A stretch of 35,118 bases of DNA from an uncultured Clostridia bacterium (lineage in GTDB: Bacteria; Bacillota; Clostridia; Christensenellales; Aristaeellaceae): assembly GCA_944362695.1 (NCBI GenBank), contig CALVTQ010000016.1:1-35118 (forward strand), read 5' to 3'. The notes under the pieces are model-generated. The model saw only the letters and a list, made by a program, of their open reading frames with translations. It was not told the DNA's origin and did no database searches. Positions 22,751 through 30,991 of the stretch are shown piece after piece. The position numbers and the translations under genes were made by a program. Position 1 is the first letter of the stretch. Every line of letters begins with the position of its first letter.

Positions 22751-23656
22751 TTACGCCTTGGCCTTCTCGAACATGGTGCCGATGCCGCGGTCGGTGAAGA
22801 TTTCCAGGATGATCGGGTGCGGGATGGTGCCGTTGAGGATGTGCACGCGGCGCACGCCCTTCTCGATGGCGTCCACGCAGGAGGTGACCTTGGGGATCAT
22901 GCCGCCGGAGATCGTGCCGTCGGCGATCATCGCATGCGCCTGATCGGTCGTGAGGATCGGGCAGAGCGTGGTCGGGTCGGCGGGGTCGCGGCGCACGCCG
23001 TCGATATCGGTCAGGAAGATGAGCTTCTCGGCCTTCAGCGCGGTCGCAATCGCGGCGGCGGCGGTGTCGGCGTTGATGTTGTAGCTCTCGCCTGCGTCGT
23101 CGACGCCCACGGTGGAGATCACCGGGATGTACTCATCGTCGCACAGCGCGTTGAGCAGCTTGGTGTTGACCTCGATGATGTCGCCCACGAAGCCGAGGTC
23201 GACGCCGTCAGCCAGCGGGGGCTTCTTCTTCACGCGGATGAGGCCGGCATCCTTGCCGCAAAGACCGATGGCCTTGCCGCCGAGCGTGCCGATCTGCGCG
23301 GCGATGTTCTTGTTGAGCTTGCCGGCGAGCACCATCTGCACGATCTCCATCGTCGCGGCGTCGGTGATGCGCAGGCCGTTGTGGAACGAGCTCTGCACGT
23401 TCACGCGCTTGAGCATGGCGTTGATCTCGGGGCCGCCGCCGTGCACGAGGATCGGGTTGATGCCCACGTACTTGAGCAGGGTCACGTCCTCGAGAATCTT
23501 GCGGGTCAGGTCCTCATCGACCATGGCATTGCCGCCGTACTTGATGACGATGGTCTTGCCCCACAGGCGCTGGATATAGGGCAGGGCTTCGATCAGGATA
23601 TTTGCTTTATTGATGAAACCCATATCGGTGTTGTCAACGATCTGATCCTTGGGCAT
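22751..23656 (-). CDS. argB: acetylglutamate kinase
   Basis: Phosphorylates N-acetylglutamate, the committed step of the pathway. A 301-residue amino-acid kinase with IKYGGNAM (phosphate-binding Lys), VHGGGPEIN, and GTISGGMIPKV near the C-terminus. The N-terminal helix NKANILIEALPYIQRLWGK is the extension linked to arginine-sensitive hexameric kinases, so feedback inhibition by arginine is likely (inference from family). AAGGAAGG precedes the ATG. First gene of argB-argC-argD. Confidence 0.96.
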   Translation of the reverse strand: MPKDQIVDNTDMGFINKANILIEALPYIQRLWGKTIVIKYGGNAMVDEDLTRKILEDVTLLKYVGINPILVHGGGPEINAMLKRVNVQSSFHNGLRITDAATMEIVQMVLAGKLNKNIAAQIGTLGGKAIGLCGKDAGLIRVKKKPPLADGVDLGFVGDIIEVNTKLLNALCDDEYIPVISTVGVDDAGESYNINADTAAAAIATALKAEKLIFLTDIDGVRRDPADPTTLCPILTTDQAHAMIADGTISGGMIPKVTSCVDAIEKGVRRVHILNGTIPHPIILEIFTDRGIGTMFEKAKA

Positions 23657-23696
23657 AGGTATATTCCTTCCTTCCTCTTAGTGGTGCGTACTGCGA

Positions 23697-23726
23697 AGTA
23701 TACCACAAGACTGTATAAACATGCAA
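23697..23726 (-). promoter_or_regulatory. argB promoter with ARG-box-like site
   Basis: Minus-strand TTGCAT (23721-23726), 18 bp spacer, TATACT (23697-23702) preceded by TGG. The -35/spacer carries TGCATGTTTATACA (23712-23725), a near-palindrome like ArgR/AhrC boxes, with one half-site mismatch. Confidence 0.6.
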
Positions 23727-23754
23727 GAGTTTTCGATAATAATGGGCAGATTCG

Positions 23755-23775
23755 GCATATTTAATCAAAATATGC
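23755..23775. repeat. inverted repeat upstream of the arg operon
   Basis: GCATATTT/AAATATGC, perfect 8-bp arms around five bases, about 30 bp upstream of the argB -35. It could be a second arginine-repressor site; it has no T-run, so it is not a terminator for the amidohydrolase. Confidence 0.55.
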
Positions 23776-23798
23776 GTTCATTTATGCACGCGGGCGGA

Positions 23799-25241
23799 TC
23801 AATACCTGGGCTGTACGCCTTCGGGGATGGGGCAGATATACGGCGTGGCCGCGATGCGGGCGTCGTATTCCTTCTTCGCCGCGGCCAAAAGCTCCGGGTC
23901 GGCCATGAGCCTCGCGCCGCACAACGCCAGCGACTTGCCCGCAAAGAGCATCGCCTTGTGCGCGACGGACGTCCTGCCGATGGAGACGGCCTGCCAGCTG
24001 TGCGCGGGGGTATCGGCGGCCCATGCAGCGGCGAGAAGCTGGCTCGTCGGGGCGCACCAGCTCGCGTCGCCCACATCGCTGGATACGCTGATGGCCGTGA
24101 TGTCGACCGGCGTATACGGCGCGATGAACGTGTAGAGCGGTTCGCCGCGGTGGGAGAGGATCTCGTCGCGGGTCTCGCCGGTGTACAGGCGGGCGATCTT
24201 GCCCAGCGAGTTTTCGGGGGACTCGAGCGAATCGTGCAGCTGCTTGGCGAGCGCGATTTCCTCGTCAGTGTAGGTGGGCGCGCCGATCAGCTCCATGGAA
24301 TTGACGAGCGTGCCCTCCATGACCTCGTTGGTCAGCATGTTGGAGCAGCCCTTGACGAACTCGACCTCGACCTGCGTGCCGGTCATGATGGCCGCGCCGC
24401 GCGCGCAGTCGATGACGCGCTGCTTGATGCCATCGAGGTCCTCCAGACGCTGGCTGCGCACGAGGTAAACGGCCTCCGCGCGGGACTGCACGACGTTGGG
24501 CGAAGCGCCGCCCGCGTCGGTGATGGCATAGTGGATGCGGGTGTCCTCCGGCACGTGCTCGCGCAGGAACTGCACGCCCATGTTCATCAGCTCCAGGGCG
24601 TCGAGCGCGCTGCGGCCCAGATGCGGGTTGCCCGCGGCGTGGGCGCTCTGGCCCTTAAATCTAAAGATCATCTTGACATTGGCCAGCGAGCCGCGCGGCC
24701 AGATGCCGTTGTAGTCCCACGGATGCCAGGTCATGAAGGCGTCGATGCCCTTGAAGAAGCCGTCGCGGGCGAGGAACGCCTTGGCGCTGCCGGTCTCCTC
24801 TGCGGGGCAGCCGAAGTAGACGACGGTGCCACTCACGAGGCCCTTGTCGATCATCTCCTTGACGGCGACAGCCGCCGCGAGCGCGCCGACGCCCAGCAGG
24901 TTATGGCCGCAGCCGTGGCCCGGCGCGCCGGTGGTAATCGCCTCGCGCACGGCGCAACCGGCCTTCTGGCTCATGGCGCTCAGCGCGTCGTATTCGCCCA
25001 GATACGCGATGACGGGCGAGCCGCTGCCGTATTCCGCGCGGAAGGCGTTGGGCAGGCCGCCGAGCTTCTCGGTGATTGCAAAGCCGTTTTCGCGCAGGAT
25101 GGCGAGGATGGCCCCGGCGGAAAAGTCTTCGTGAAAATTGACCTCGGGATGGTCCCAGATGGCGTCGCTTGCAGCCGTATACGTCGCGGCATGCAGATTT
25201 ACGCTTTCGTTGGCGGCGTCGATCAGATGGGTCAGTTCCAT
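23799..25241 (-). CDS. M20-family amidohydrolase, AbgB-like
   Basis: Probable zinc-dependent amidase/dipeptidase that cleaves N-acyl or aminobenzoyl-glutamate-type substrates. The 480-residue product has the metal ligands in GEYDALSAM and GHGCGHN, with catalytic-pair acid in PAEETGSAKAF, a dimer lid domain, and C-terminal SSDVGDASWCAPT. The length equals the AbgB subunit of p-aminobenzoyl-glutamate hydrolase; no AbgA partner is nearby, so the substrate is uncertain. The ATG at 25241 is preceded by AAGGAAG; the upstream in-frame Met at 25328 lies across the promoter. It is monocistronic, and no T-run terminator is seen before argB's regulatory region. Confidence 0.9.
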   Translation of the reverse strand: MELTHLIDAANESVNLHAATYTAASDAIWDHPEVNFHEDFSAGAILAILRENGFAITEKLGGLPNAFRAEYGSGSPVIAYLGEYDALSAMSQKAGCAVREAITTGAPGHGCGHNLLGVGALAAAVAVKEMIDKGLVSGTVVYFGCPAEETGSAKAFLARDGFFKGIDAFMTWHPWDYNGIWPRGSLANVKMIFRFKGQSAHAAGNPHLGRSALDALELMNMGVQFLREHVPEDTRIHYAITDAGGASPNVVQSRAEAVYLVRSQRLEDLDGIKQRVIDCARGAAIMTGTQVEVEFVKGCSNMLTNEVMEGTLVNSMELIGAPTYTDEEIALAKQLHDSLESPENSLGKIARLYTGETRDEILSHRGEPLYTFIAPYTPVDITAISVSSDVGDASWCAPTSQLLAAAWAADTPAHSWQAVSIGRTSVAHKAMLFAGKSLALCGARLMADPELLAAAKKEYDARIAATPYICPIPEGVQPRY

Positions 25242-25272
25242 GCATAACTTCCTTTCATAGCGCAATGGAGAC

Positions 25273-25301
25273 AGTATATAATGAAATGATCGGATTGTCA
25301 A
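25273..25301 (-). promoter_or_regulatory. amidohydrolase promoter
   Basis: Minus-strand TTGACA (25296-25301), 17 bp spacer, TATACT (25273-25278). The -35 begins one base after the T-run of the upstream terminator. Confidence 0.85.
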
Positions 25302-25302
25302 C

Positions 25303-25325
25303 AAAAACCCTCCCAAATGGGAGGG
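25303..25325 (-). terminator. terminator of the membrane protein pair
   Basis: Minus-strand CCCTCCC (25319-25325) and GGGAGGG (25308-25314), four-base loop, then TTTTT (25303-25307). Confidence 0.92.
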
Positions 25326-25346
25326 CAATATGCAGATTTTGCAGGA

Positions 25347-27155
25347 TTATACATTCGATTGTGCATCCGGCGCGAAGAACGCCAGAGCCAGCAGCACCGG
25401 CACGCCCGCCATGATCGGATAGGCGTAGCGCACGAATATGCCCGCCGAAAACAGCAGAGACAGCGCGATGCCCCACAGCGGCAGCGTGCACAGCGCGAGC
25501 CGTCCCCGGCGCATGAAGCCCAGCCGCAGCGAGATCAGCAGCAGCGCTAACACGTAGACCGCCGGGCAGAAGATCTGCGCGAGCACGGGATACTTCTGCT
25601 GCACGCTGTTGTGCGTGAAGGCGTAGATCAGGCGGCGCAGCGGGCGCAGATACGTCCCGGCCTCGATGGGGTAGCGACCATCCTCGAACGGGTAGACCGC
25701 ATTGAGGTAGATGTAATCCGACTCCTCGGAGCTCAGGCTGTGCGCGTGGCTGATGTCGTCGGGGTTCCACAGGCCCACGCAGTTTTCCAGAAACGCTTCA
25801 ATATATATGCGCGGGTGTTTGACGGCGTGCTCGGCGTACAGGCGCCAGAACGAGCCGGGATTTTGCTGATAGCGGGCAAAATCGAAGTTGCCGCCCTTGG
25901 CCGGGTCGGCGCAGTGCGGGCGATAGCGGTTGATCGCGCCGGAGAACCACGCGGAGATCTCGTCGTACTCCTCGGGCGTGAGGTCGTCCGCGCGGGCGGC
26001 TGTGCGCATGAGCTGCTGGCACGGCACGCTCATCATCTCGGAGCTGGGCGCTTTCTGCGCGCCCACGGCGAGCTCGAAGCCCTTGGGAACGAGCACGCAT
26101 GCGGCCAGCGCACAGACCACGGCAAGCAGCGCGCGGCGGCGCTTTCCCCTGCACAGGATCACGACCGCCAGGCACGCCGGGCCGAAGGCGAACACGGCGT
26201 TATGCCGCAGCAGCGCCATGAGCAGGCAGACCGCGCCGAAGCGGATCATCCTGAATTTGCTTGCAAGGAACGCATCCGGGTTCTCGGCGATCTCCCAGAG
26301 CAGCAGCACGATCACCACGCACAGGCCGGCAAAAAGCGGGTCCTTTGCGGTGGCAATGGCCATCATGCCATGGAAGGGCAGAATCGCAAAGCCCGCGGCC
26401 AGCGCGAGCGTGACGACCGGGCCGTGCACGCGCTTTTGGACGAAGCCGCACGCCCATGCGTACATCGCCGCGAGCAGCAGGAGCTGCACGACGCTGTACA
26501 TCGCCGCGCCCGCCGTCATCGAGCCGAAGAGCTTTTCGCCGATGGCAAAGAGCGTGCCGAGGAACAGCGTGTGGAACACGGGATGCGCGGCCTCGTATAC
26601 GCCGGTTGTGAACTGGCGGATCTCGTGCTCAAAATCGTAGGAGATGACGCCGGGGAAGAACGCCAGCAGCACCGCCGTATAGCACAGCGCGATGAGGAGG
26701 AACAGCGCAAACGCGGGGATCGTGCGGCGCGGCTTTTTCGCGGGCCTGGGCGCAAACGAGAAGGCGAAGGAGGCCAGCGCACCGAGCGCGGGCGTCGCCA
26801 TCACGGGGACGGCAACGCGGCGCAGCAGGCTGCCCATGCCGGGGAGCAGGCCGTCGTAGATGACGAGCTCGCTACCCAGCCCGAGGCACAGCGCGAAGAT
26901 CAGCGCGAATATGCAGCCGAAGACGAGCGCGCGCAGGCTGCTGTGCTCGAGCGCATGGCGGATCGGGCAGACGGCGGCCAGCAGCAGGATCAGCCCCAGC
27001 GTGCCGGAGCGGAAGACCGCGCTGTCGGGGTTCGCGGGGAGGAGATAGGGCGCGGCGACGGCCAGCAGCAGCGCGGAGAGCAGCGCCAGCGGCAGGCTGA
27101 AGCGCCGGAGCAGACCGCGCAGCGCTTCAAGGCGCGCACAGGTGGTGGTGGTCAT
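25347..27155 (-). CDS. polytopic membrane protein, DUF6020-like (paralogue 2)
   Basis: A 602-residue membrane protein with roughly twelve hydrophobic segments. The recurring motifs with its neighbour include GLGSELVIYDGLLPGMGSLL near residue 92-111, AFFPGVISYDFEHEI, an AHPVFHTLFL segment, and a C-terminal outside stretch YIEAFLENCVGLWNPDD. An acidic motif at the end of the third or fourth span (VISYDFE) is like GT-C glycosyltransferases; the role in surface polymer building is inference. The ATG has GAGGAGG upstream. It starts 40 bases after the stop of the paralogue at 27196, so both are on one transcript, and the terminator at 25303-25325 ends it. Confidence 0.75.
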   Translation of the reverse strand: MTTTTCARLEALRGLLRRFSLPLALLSALLLAVAAPYLLPANPDSAVFRSGTLGLILLLAAVCPIRHALEHSSLRALVFGCIFALIFALCLGLGSELVIYDGLLPGMGSLLRRVAVPVMATPALGALASFAFSFAPRPAKKPRRTIPAFALFLLIALCYTAVLLAFFPGVISYDFEHEIRQFTTGVYEAAHPVFHTLFLGTLFAIGEKLFGSMTAGAAMYSVVQLLLLAAMYAWACGFVQKRVHGPVVTLALAAGFAILPFHGMMAIATAKDPLFAGLCVVIVLLLWEIAENPDAFLASKFRMIRFGAVCLLMALLRHNAVFAFGPACLAVVILCRGKRRRALLAVVCALAACVLVPKGFELAVGAQKAPSSEMMSVPCQQLMRTAARADDLTPEEYDEISAWFSGAINRYRPHCADPAKGGNFDFARYQQNPGSFWRLYAEHAVKHPRIYIEAFLENCVGLWNPDDISHAHSLSSEESDYIYLNAVYPFEDGRYPIEAGTYLRPLRRLIYAFTHNSVQQKYPVLAQIFCPAVYVLALLLISLRLGFMRRGRLALCTLPLWGIALSLLFSAGIFVRYAYPIMAGVPVLLALAFFAPDAQSNV

Positions 27156-27195
27156 GGGAAACCCTCCTCACGGGTGATGCTTGAGGCGGCGCGGC

Positions 27196-28953
27196 TCAAT
27201 GACCGGCGGGCTTGCGCCTGGTCAGGAAGGCGAGAGCCAGAAGCACGGGGGCGAGGCAGAACAGCGGCAGCGCATAGCGCGGCAGCGTGCACGGCCCGAA
27301 CAGATACGACAGCCACAGGCCGAGCGCGCCCAGCGCGGCGGGGAGCATGCGCGAGCGGCGGCGGGCGACGAGCATCGCGCAGGCCAGAACGATCGCCCAG
27401 AATGGCGTCGCCGTGCAGAACAGCTGCGAGATAATCGGGTATTCCTGATAATCGTTGCGGCGGCATATGCGCTCAAAGAGGTTCGCGACGCCCGGCAGGA
27501 AGCAGCGGGTCTCAACGCCCAGCGCAACGGGGTCCAGCTCCTGAAGCTGCAAATAGCCCTTGTCGTTGTAGGAGGCGTCGGGGTAAATGGTGGAATGGCT
27601 CAGGTCGTCGGGATACCACGAGCCGACGTTGAGCATGAGGAAGGCCTCCAGATACTCGTGCGCGTGCTCGGGCATGTGGCGCAGCCAAAGCTTGAGGAAG
27701 TCGCTGCCCTCCTTCTGGATGCGCGGGCGGTCGAGATAGCCCTTGGCGCTGTCGCCCAGATGCGGGACGACGCGCATGCCCATGTCGTCGGTGTACCACT
27801 CGCGAAGCTCGGCGCGCTCCTCGTCGGTCATGGTCTGCGACGCGCGCACGAGCTGCTGCGCGGGCAGGCTGTACAGCTGGAAGCCCGGCAGGCTCTCCGG
27901 CGAGAGCGCAGCACTGAGCACGCCCATGAGCACGGCGCAGCCCACGGCAATGGCGGCCATCAGCCCCGCGACGCGCACGCGCCAGCCGCGCAGCACGGCG
28001 ATGAGCGCCGGGGCCATCAGCAGCAGGGCGAACACGCCGTTGTTGCGCAGCAGCGCCGCACCGACGCCCATCAGCACATACAGCGCGCAGCGGGCCTTGC
28101 CCGCAAAGAACGCGGCGGGGTCCTCAAGCAGCGTCCAGCTCATCAGCGAGAAGACGAGCACGGCGGCGGCGAACAGCGTGTCCTTCGTCATCGACACGGA
28201 CATCACGCTGAACACGGGATGCAGGCTGTACAGCGCGAGCATCAGCAGCGTGACCCACACAGGCGCACCGCGCCGCTGCACAAACGCACAGCTATACCCC
28301 AGCGCGAGCGCGAAGCACGCCATCTGGATCACGGAGAGCATCAGCACGCCGAACGTGCGGTCGACAAGCGCTTCGCCGAGCAGGATGATGCCGTTGGCGA
28401 GCGCGCTGTGCACGAGCGGATGGATGTTGGAGTAGACGCCGTCCAGATGCTGGCCAAACTGGCCGGAAAAGTCGTAATTGAGCATGCCGGGATAGAACGC
28501 GAGCAGCAGCGGCAGCCAGCAGACGAACATCACGGCGGCGAACGCGGCCACCGGCCAGCGGCGCGGGCGCTCGGTCTCGCGAATCTGGCCGAGCATCAGC
28601 CGCGCGCACAGGCCGCCCAGCGCGGGCGTGGCCATCACCGGAACGGCGAGGCGGCGCAGCAGACTGCCCATGCCGCGAAGCAGGCCGTCATAGATGAACA
28701 GCTCCGAGCCCAGCGACAGCGCGACGGCGAACAGCAGGCCAAAGCCCATGCCGCAGACGAGCTGACGGCGGCCGGCGCGGGAAAACGCCTCGCAAACGGG
28801 CCACACAGCGGCGAGCGCGAGCAGCAGGCCAAGCATGCCGGAGCGGAAGATCGGACTATCCGGGTTTTCGGGGATGAGATATGGCGCGGCGGCCAGCAGC
28901 AGCAGCGAAGAAGCCAGCGCGAGCAGCCCGGCATATTTGCGGATGAGTTTCAT
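27196..28953 (-). CDS. polytopic membrane protein, DUF6020-like (paralogue 1)
   Basis: A 585-residue membrane protein homologous throughout to the next gene: GLGSELFIYDGLL becomes SLGSELFIYDGLLRGMGSLL here, AFYPGMLNYDFSGQF matches AFFPGVISYDF, and YLEAFLMLNVGSWYPDDLSH matches YIEAFLENCVGLWNPDDISH. The two arose by duplication and have diverged. About twelve spans are predicted, with a long outside loop before the last spans. Enzymatic function is unproven; GT-C-like glycosyl transfer is the best guess. AAGGAG precedes the ATG at 28953. It is first of the two-gene operon, and its promoter appears to lie within a hairpin at 29001-29041. Confidence 0.75.
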   Translation of the reverse strand: MKLIRKYAGLLALASSLLLLAAAPYLIPENPDSPIFRSGMLGLLLALAAVWPVCEAFSRAGRRQLVCGMGFGLLFAVALSLGSELFIYDGLLRGMGSLLRRLAVPVMATPALGGLCARLMLGQIRETERPRRWPVAAFAAVMFVCWLPLLLAFYPGMLNYDFSGQFGQHLDGVYSNIHPLVHSALANGIILLGEALVDRTFGVLMLSVIQMACFALALGYSCAFVQRRGAPVWVTLLMLALYSLHPVFSVMSVSMTKDTLFAAAVLVFSLMSWTLLEDPAAFFAGKARCALYVLMGVGAALLRNNGVFALLLMAPALIAVLRGWRVRVAGLMAAIAVGCAVLMGVLSAALSPESLPGFQLYSLPAQQLVRASQTMTDEERAELREWYTDDMGMRVVPHLGDSAKGYLDRPRIQKEGSDFLKLWLRHMPEHAHEYLEAFLMLNVGSWYPDDLSHSTIYPDASYNDKGYLQLQELDPVALGVETRCFLPGVANLFERICRRNDYQEYPIISQLFCTATPFWAIVLACAMLVARRRSRMLPAALGALGLWLSYLFGPCTLPRYALPLFCLAPVLLALAFLTRRKPAGH

Positions 28954-29000
28954 GTGTGCTCCTTTGCAGCGAAAAATGAAGGGCGGCGCCGAAATGAACC

Positions 29001-29041
29001 AGCCCGCCCACAGTGTACTATGGGCGGGCTGTATCTGTCAA
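29001..29041 (-). promoter_or_regulatory. membrane-pair promoter placed in an inverted repeat
   Basis: Minus-strand TTGACA (29036-29041), 18 bp spacer, TACACT (29012-29017). The spacer and -10 sit between perfect 10-bp arms AGCCCGCCCA and TGGGCGGGCT (29001-29030), with the -10 in the loop. No T-run follows, so the arms may be an operator or a poor terminator for glgA. Confidence 0.65.
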
Positions 29042-29062
29042 TCTTTTGTTCAAAGAACGCGA

Positions 29063-30925
29063 TCAGGCTTCGGTGGTCTCGGCCTTCTTCTTGCGCGGAG
29101 CGCGCTTCTTCGGGGCCTCAGCCGGAGCCTCGGCGGTCTCGGCGGCTTTCTTGCGGGTGGTGCGCTTCTTGGGCGCTTCCTCAGCGGCGGCCTCGGTCAC
29201 CTCAGCGGCCTTCTTGCGGGTGGTGCGCTTCTTGGGCGCTTCCTCAGCGGCGGCCTCGGCGGTCTCCTCGGCCTTCTTCTTGCGCGGGGCGCGCTTCTTC
29301 GGGGCCTTGGGCGCTTCCTCGACCGGAGCAGCCTCGGCGACCGGCGCTTCCTCGACGACCGGGGCGGCCTGGGCCGGCGCCTCGACGACCGGAGCTTCCT
29401 CAACCGGGGCTTCCTCGACGACCGGAGCTTCCTCAACCGGAGCTTCCTGTGCAGCCGGAGCTGGCTCGGCGAGACTAAAATCCGTCCTCGGCTTCACGAG
29501 AGCTTCGTACATGTCGAGGTACTTCTGCGCGGAGGAGAACCAGCTGTAATCGCCCATCATGCCGCGCACGATCAGCTTATACCAGACCTCGCGGTTGTTC
29601 TTGTAGTAATGCACGGCGCGGCGCACGGTGTGCAGCATGTCATGCGCGTTGTAGTTGAAGAAGGAGAAGCCGTTGCCCTCGTCGGTGAACTTGTTGTAGG
29701 AGAGCACGGTGTCGCGCAGGCCGCCGGTCTCGCGGACGATCGGCACGCTGCCGTAGCGCATGGCGATCAGCTGGGACAGGCCGCAGGGCTCAAACTGGCT
29801 GGGCATCAGGAACATATCGGAACCGGCGTAGATGCGGTGCGCCAGCTGATGGTTCATCGCAAAGCGCGCGGCCAGACGGCCCGGATACTCGCTCTCGGCC
29901 CAGGAGAACAGGTTGGTGTACTTCGCCTCGCCCATGCCGAGCACGACCAGCTGGATGCCGGTGTCCATCAGCTCGCGGATGACGCACTCGATGAGGTCAA
30001 AGCCCTTCTGGTTGGACAGGCGGGAGATGATGCCCACGAGCGGCGCGTTCGGGTCGACGGTCAGGCCGAGCTCCTTCTGCAGCTGCTCCTTGCAGTATTC
30101 CTTGCCGCCCAGATGATACGGATCGTAGTTGGCGTAGATCATCGGATCCTTCGCCGGATCGTAGTCGTCCACGTCGATGCCGTTGAGGATGCCCATGAGC
30201 TGATCCTTGCGGGCGCGAAGGAGTCCGTCGAGGCGCTCGCCGTAGAACGCGGTCTGGATCTCATCGGAGTAGCTGGGAGACACGGTGGTCAGCTCGTCGG
30301 CGTAGACCAGACCGGCCTTCATGTAGTTGGCGCAGCCGTAGCACTCCAGCTTGTCCGAGGTGAACAGGCTGTCGCCAAGGCCCAAGGTGTCCTGCACGGC
30401 CTTGATCGGGAACACGCCCTGATACTGAAGATTGTGGATCGTGTAGATCGTCTTCATGTCCTGATAGAACGGATAGTGGGCGTACTGGATCTTGAGCAGG
30501 GCCGGGATCATGCCGGTCTGCCAGTCATGGCAGTGCACGATGTCGGGCTTGAAGTCAAGATGCACCAGCGCGTCGATGACGGCGCGGCTGAAGAAGCCGA
30601 AGCGCTCGTACTCGTCGCCGCCCAGACCGTAGATGTAGCTGCGGCCAAAGTAGAACTGGTTGTCCACAAAGTAGAACGTGACGCCCTGATACTCGAGGGA
30701 CTTGATGCCGCAGTACTGCTTGCGCCAGCACAGCTCGACCTCGAACTCGCACTCGAGCTTCATCTGGCTGGTGTACTGCTCGGGGATGCCGGCATAGAGC
30801 GGGATGATGACGCGCACGTCGACACCCTTGTTCTTGAGCACGGGGGAGAGCGCGCCCACGACGTCGGCCAGGCCGCCGGTCTTAATAAAAGGCACACATT
30901 CGGAAGCGGCGAACAACACTTTCAT
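29063..30925 (-). CDS. glgA: glycogen synthase with long acidic-then-basic repetitive tail
   Basis: Transfers glucose from ADP-glucose to glycogen in the cytosol. Residues 1 to about 483 form a normal GT5 enzyme: MKVLFAASECVPFIKTGGLA holds the KTGGL ADP-glucose loop, HCHDWQTG is intact, and SQFEPCGLSQ with RETGGLRDTV gives the GT-B C-terminal sites. After that comes an extra tail of about 137 residues: a Glu/Pro/Val/Ala-rich part (to about 539), then four basic blocks such as APKKRAPRKKKAE and APKKRTTRKKAAE. Bacterial GlgA is usually near 480 residues, so the tail is additional. The ATG at 30925 follows AAGGAGG. Third gene of glgC-glgD-glgA; 66 bases after glgD. Confidence 0.95.
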   Translation of the reverse strand: MKVLFAASECVPFIKTGGLADVVGALSPVLKNKGVDVRVIIPLYAGIPEQYTSQMKLECEFEVELCWRKQYCGIKSLEYQGVTFYFVDNQFYFGRSYIYGLGGDEYERFGFFSRAVIDALVHLDFKPDIVHCHDWQTGMIPALLKIQYAHYPFYQDMKTIYTIHNLQYQGVFPIKAVQDTLGLGDSLFTSDKLECYGCANYMKAGLVYADELTTVSPSYSDEIQTAFYGERLDGLLRARKDQLMGILNGIDVDDYDPAKDPMIYANYDPYHLGGKEYCKEQLQKELGLTVDPNAPLVGIISRLSNQKGFDLIECVIRELMDTGIQLVVLGMGEAKYTNLFSWAESEYPGRLAARFAMNHQLAHRIYAGSDMFLMPSQFEPCGLSQLIAMRYGSVPIVRETGGLRDTVLSYNKFTDEGNGFSFFNYNAHDMLHTVRRAVHYYKNNREVWYKLIVRGMMGDYSWFSSAQKYLDMYEALVKPRTDFSLAEPAPAAQEAPVEEAPVVEEAPVEEAPVVEAPAQAAPVVEEAPVAEAAPVEEAPKAPKKRAPRKKKAEETAEAAAEEAPKKRTTRKKAAEVTEAAAEEAPKKRTTRKKAAETAEAPAEAPKKRAPRKKKAETTEA

Positions 30926-30991
30926 GATGATATTACCTCCTTGTAAAAAGCGGAACTGCACGCTTGTCCATTGTGCAGTCCCGCAAGCGAA

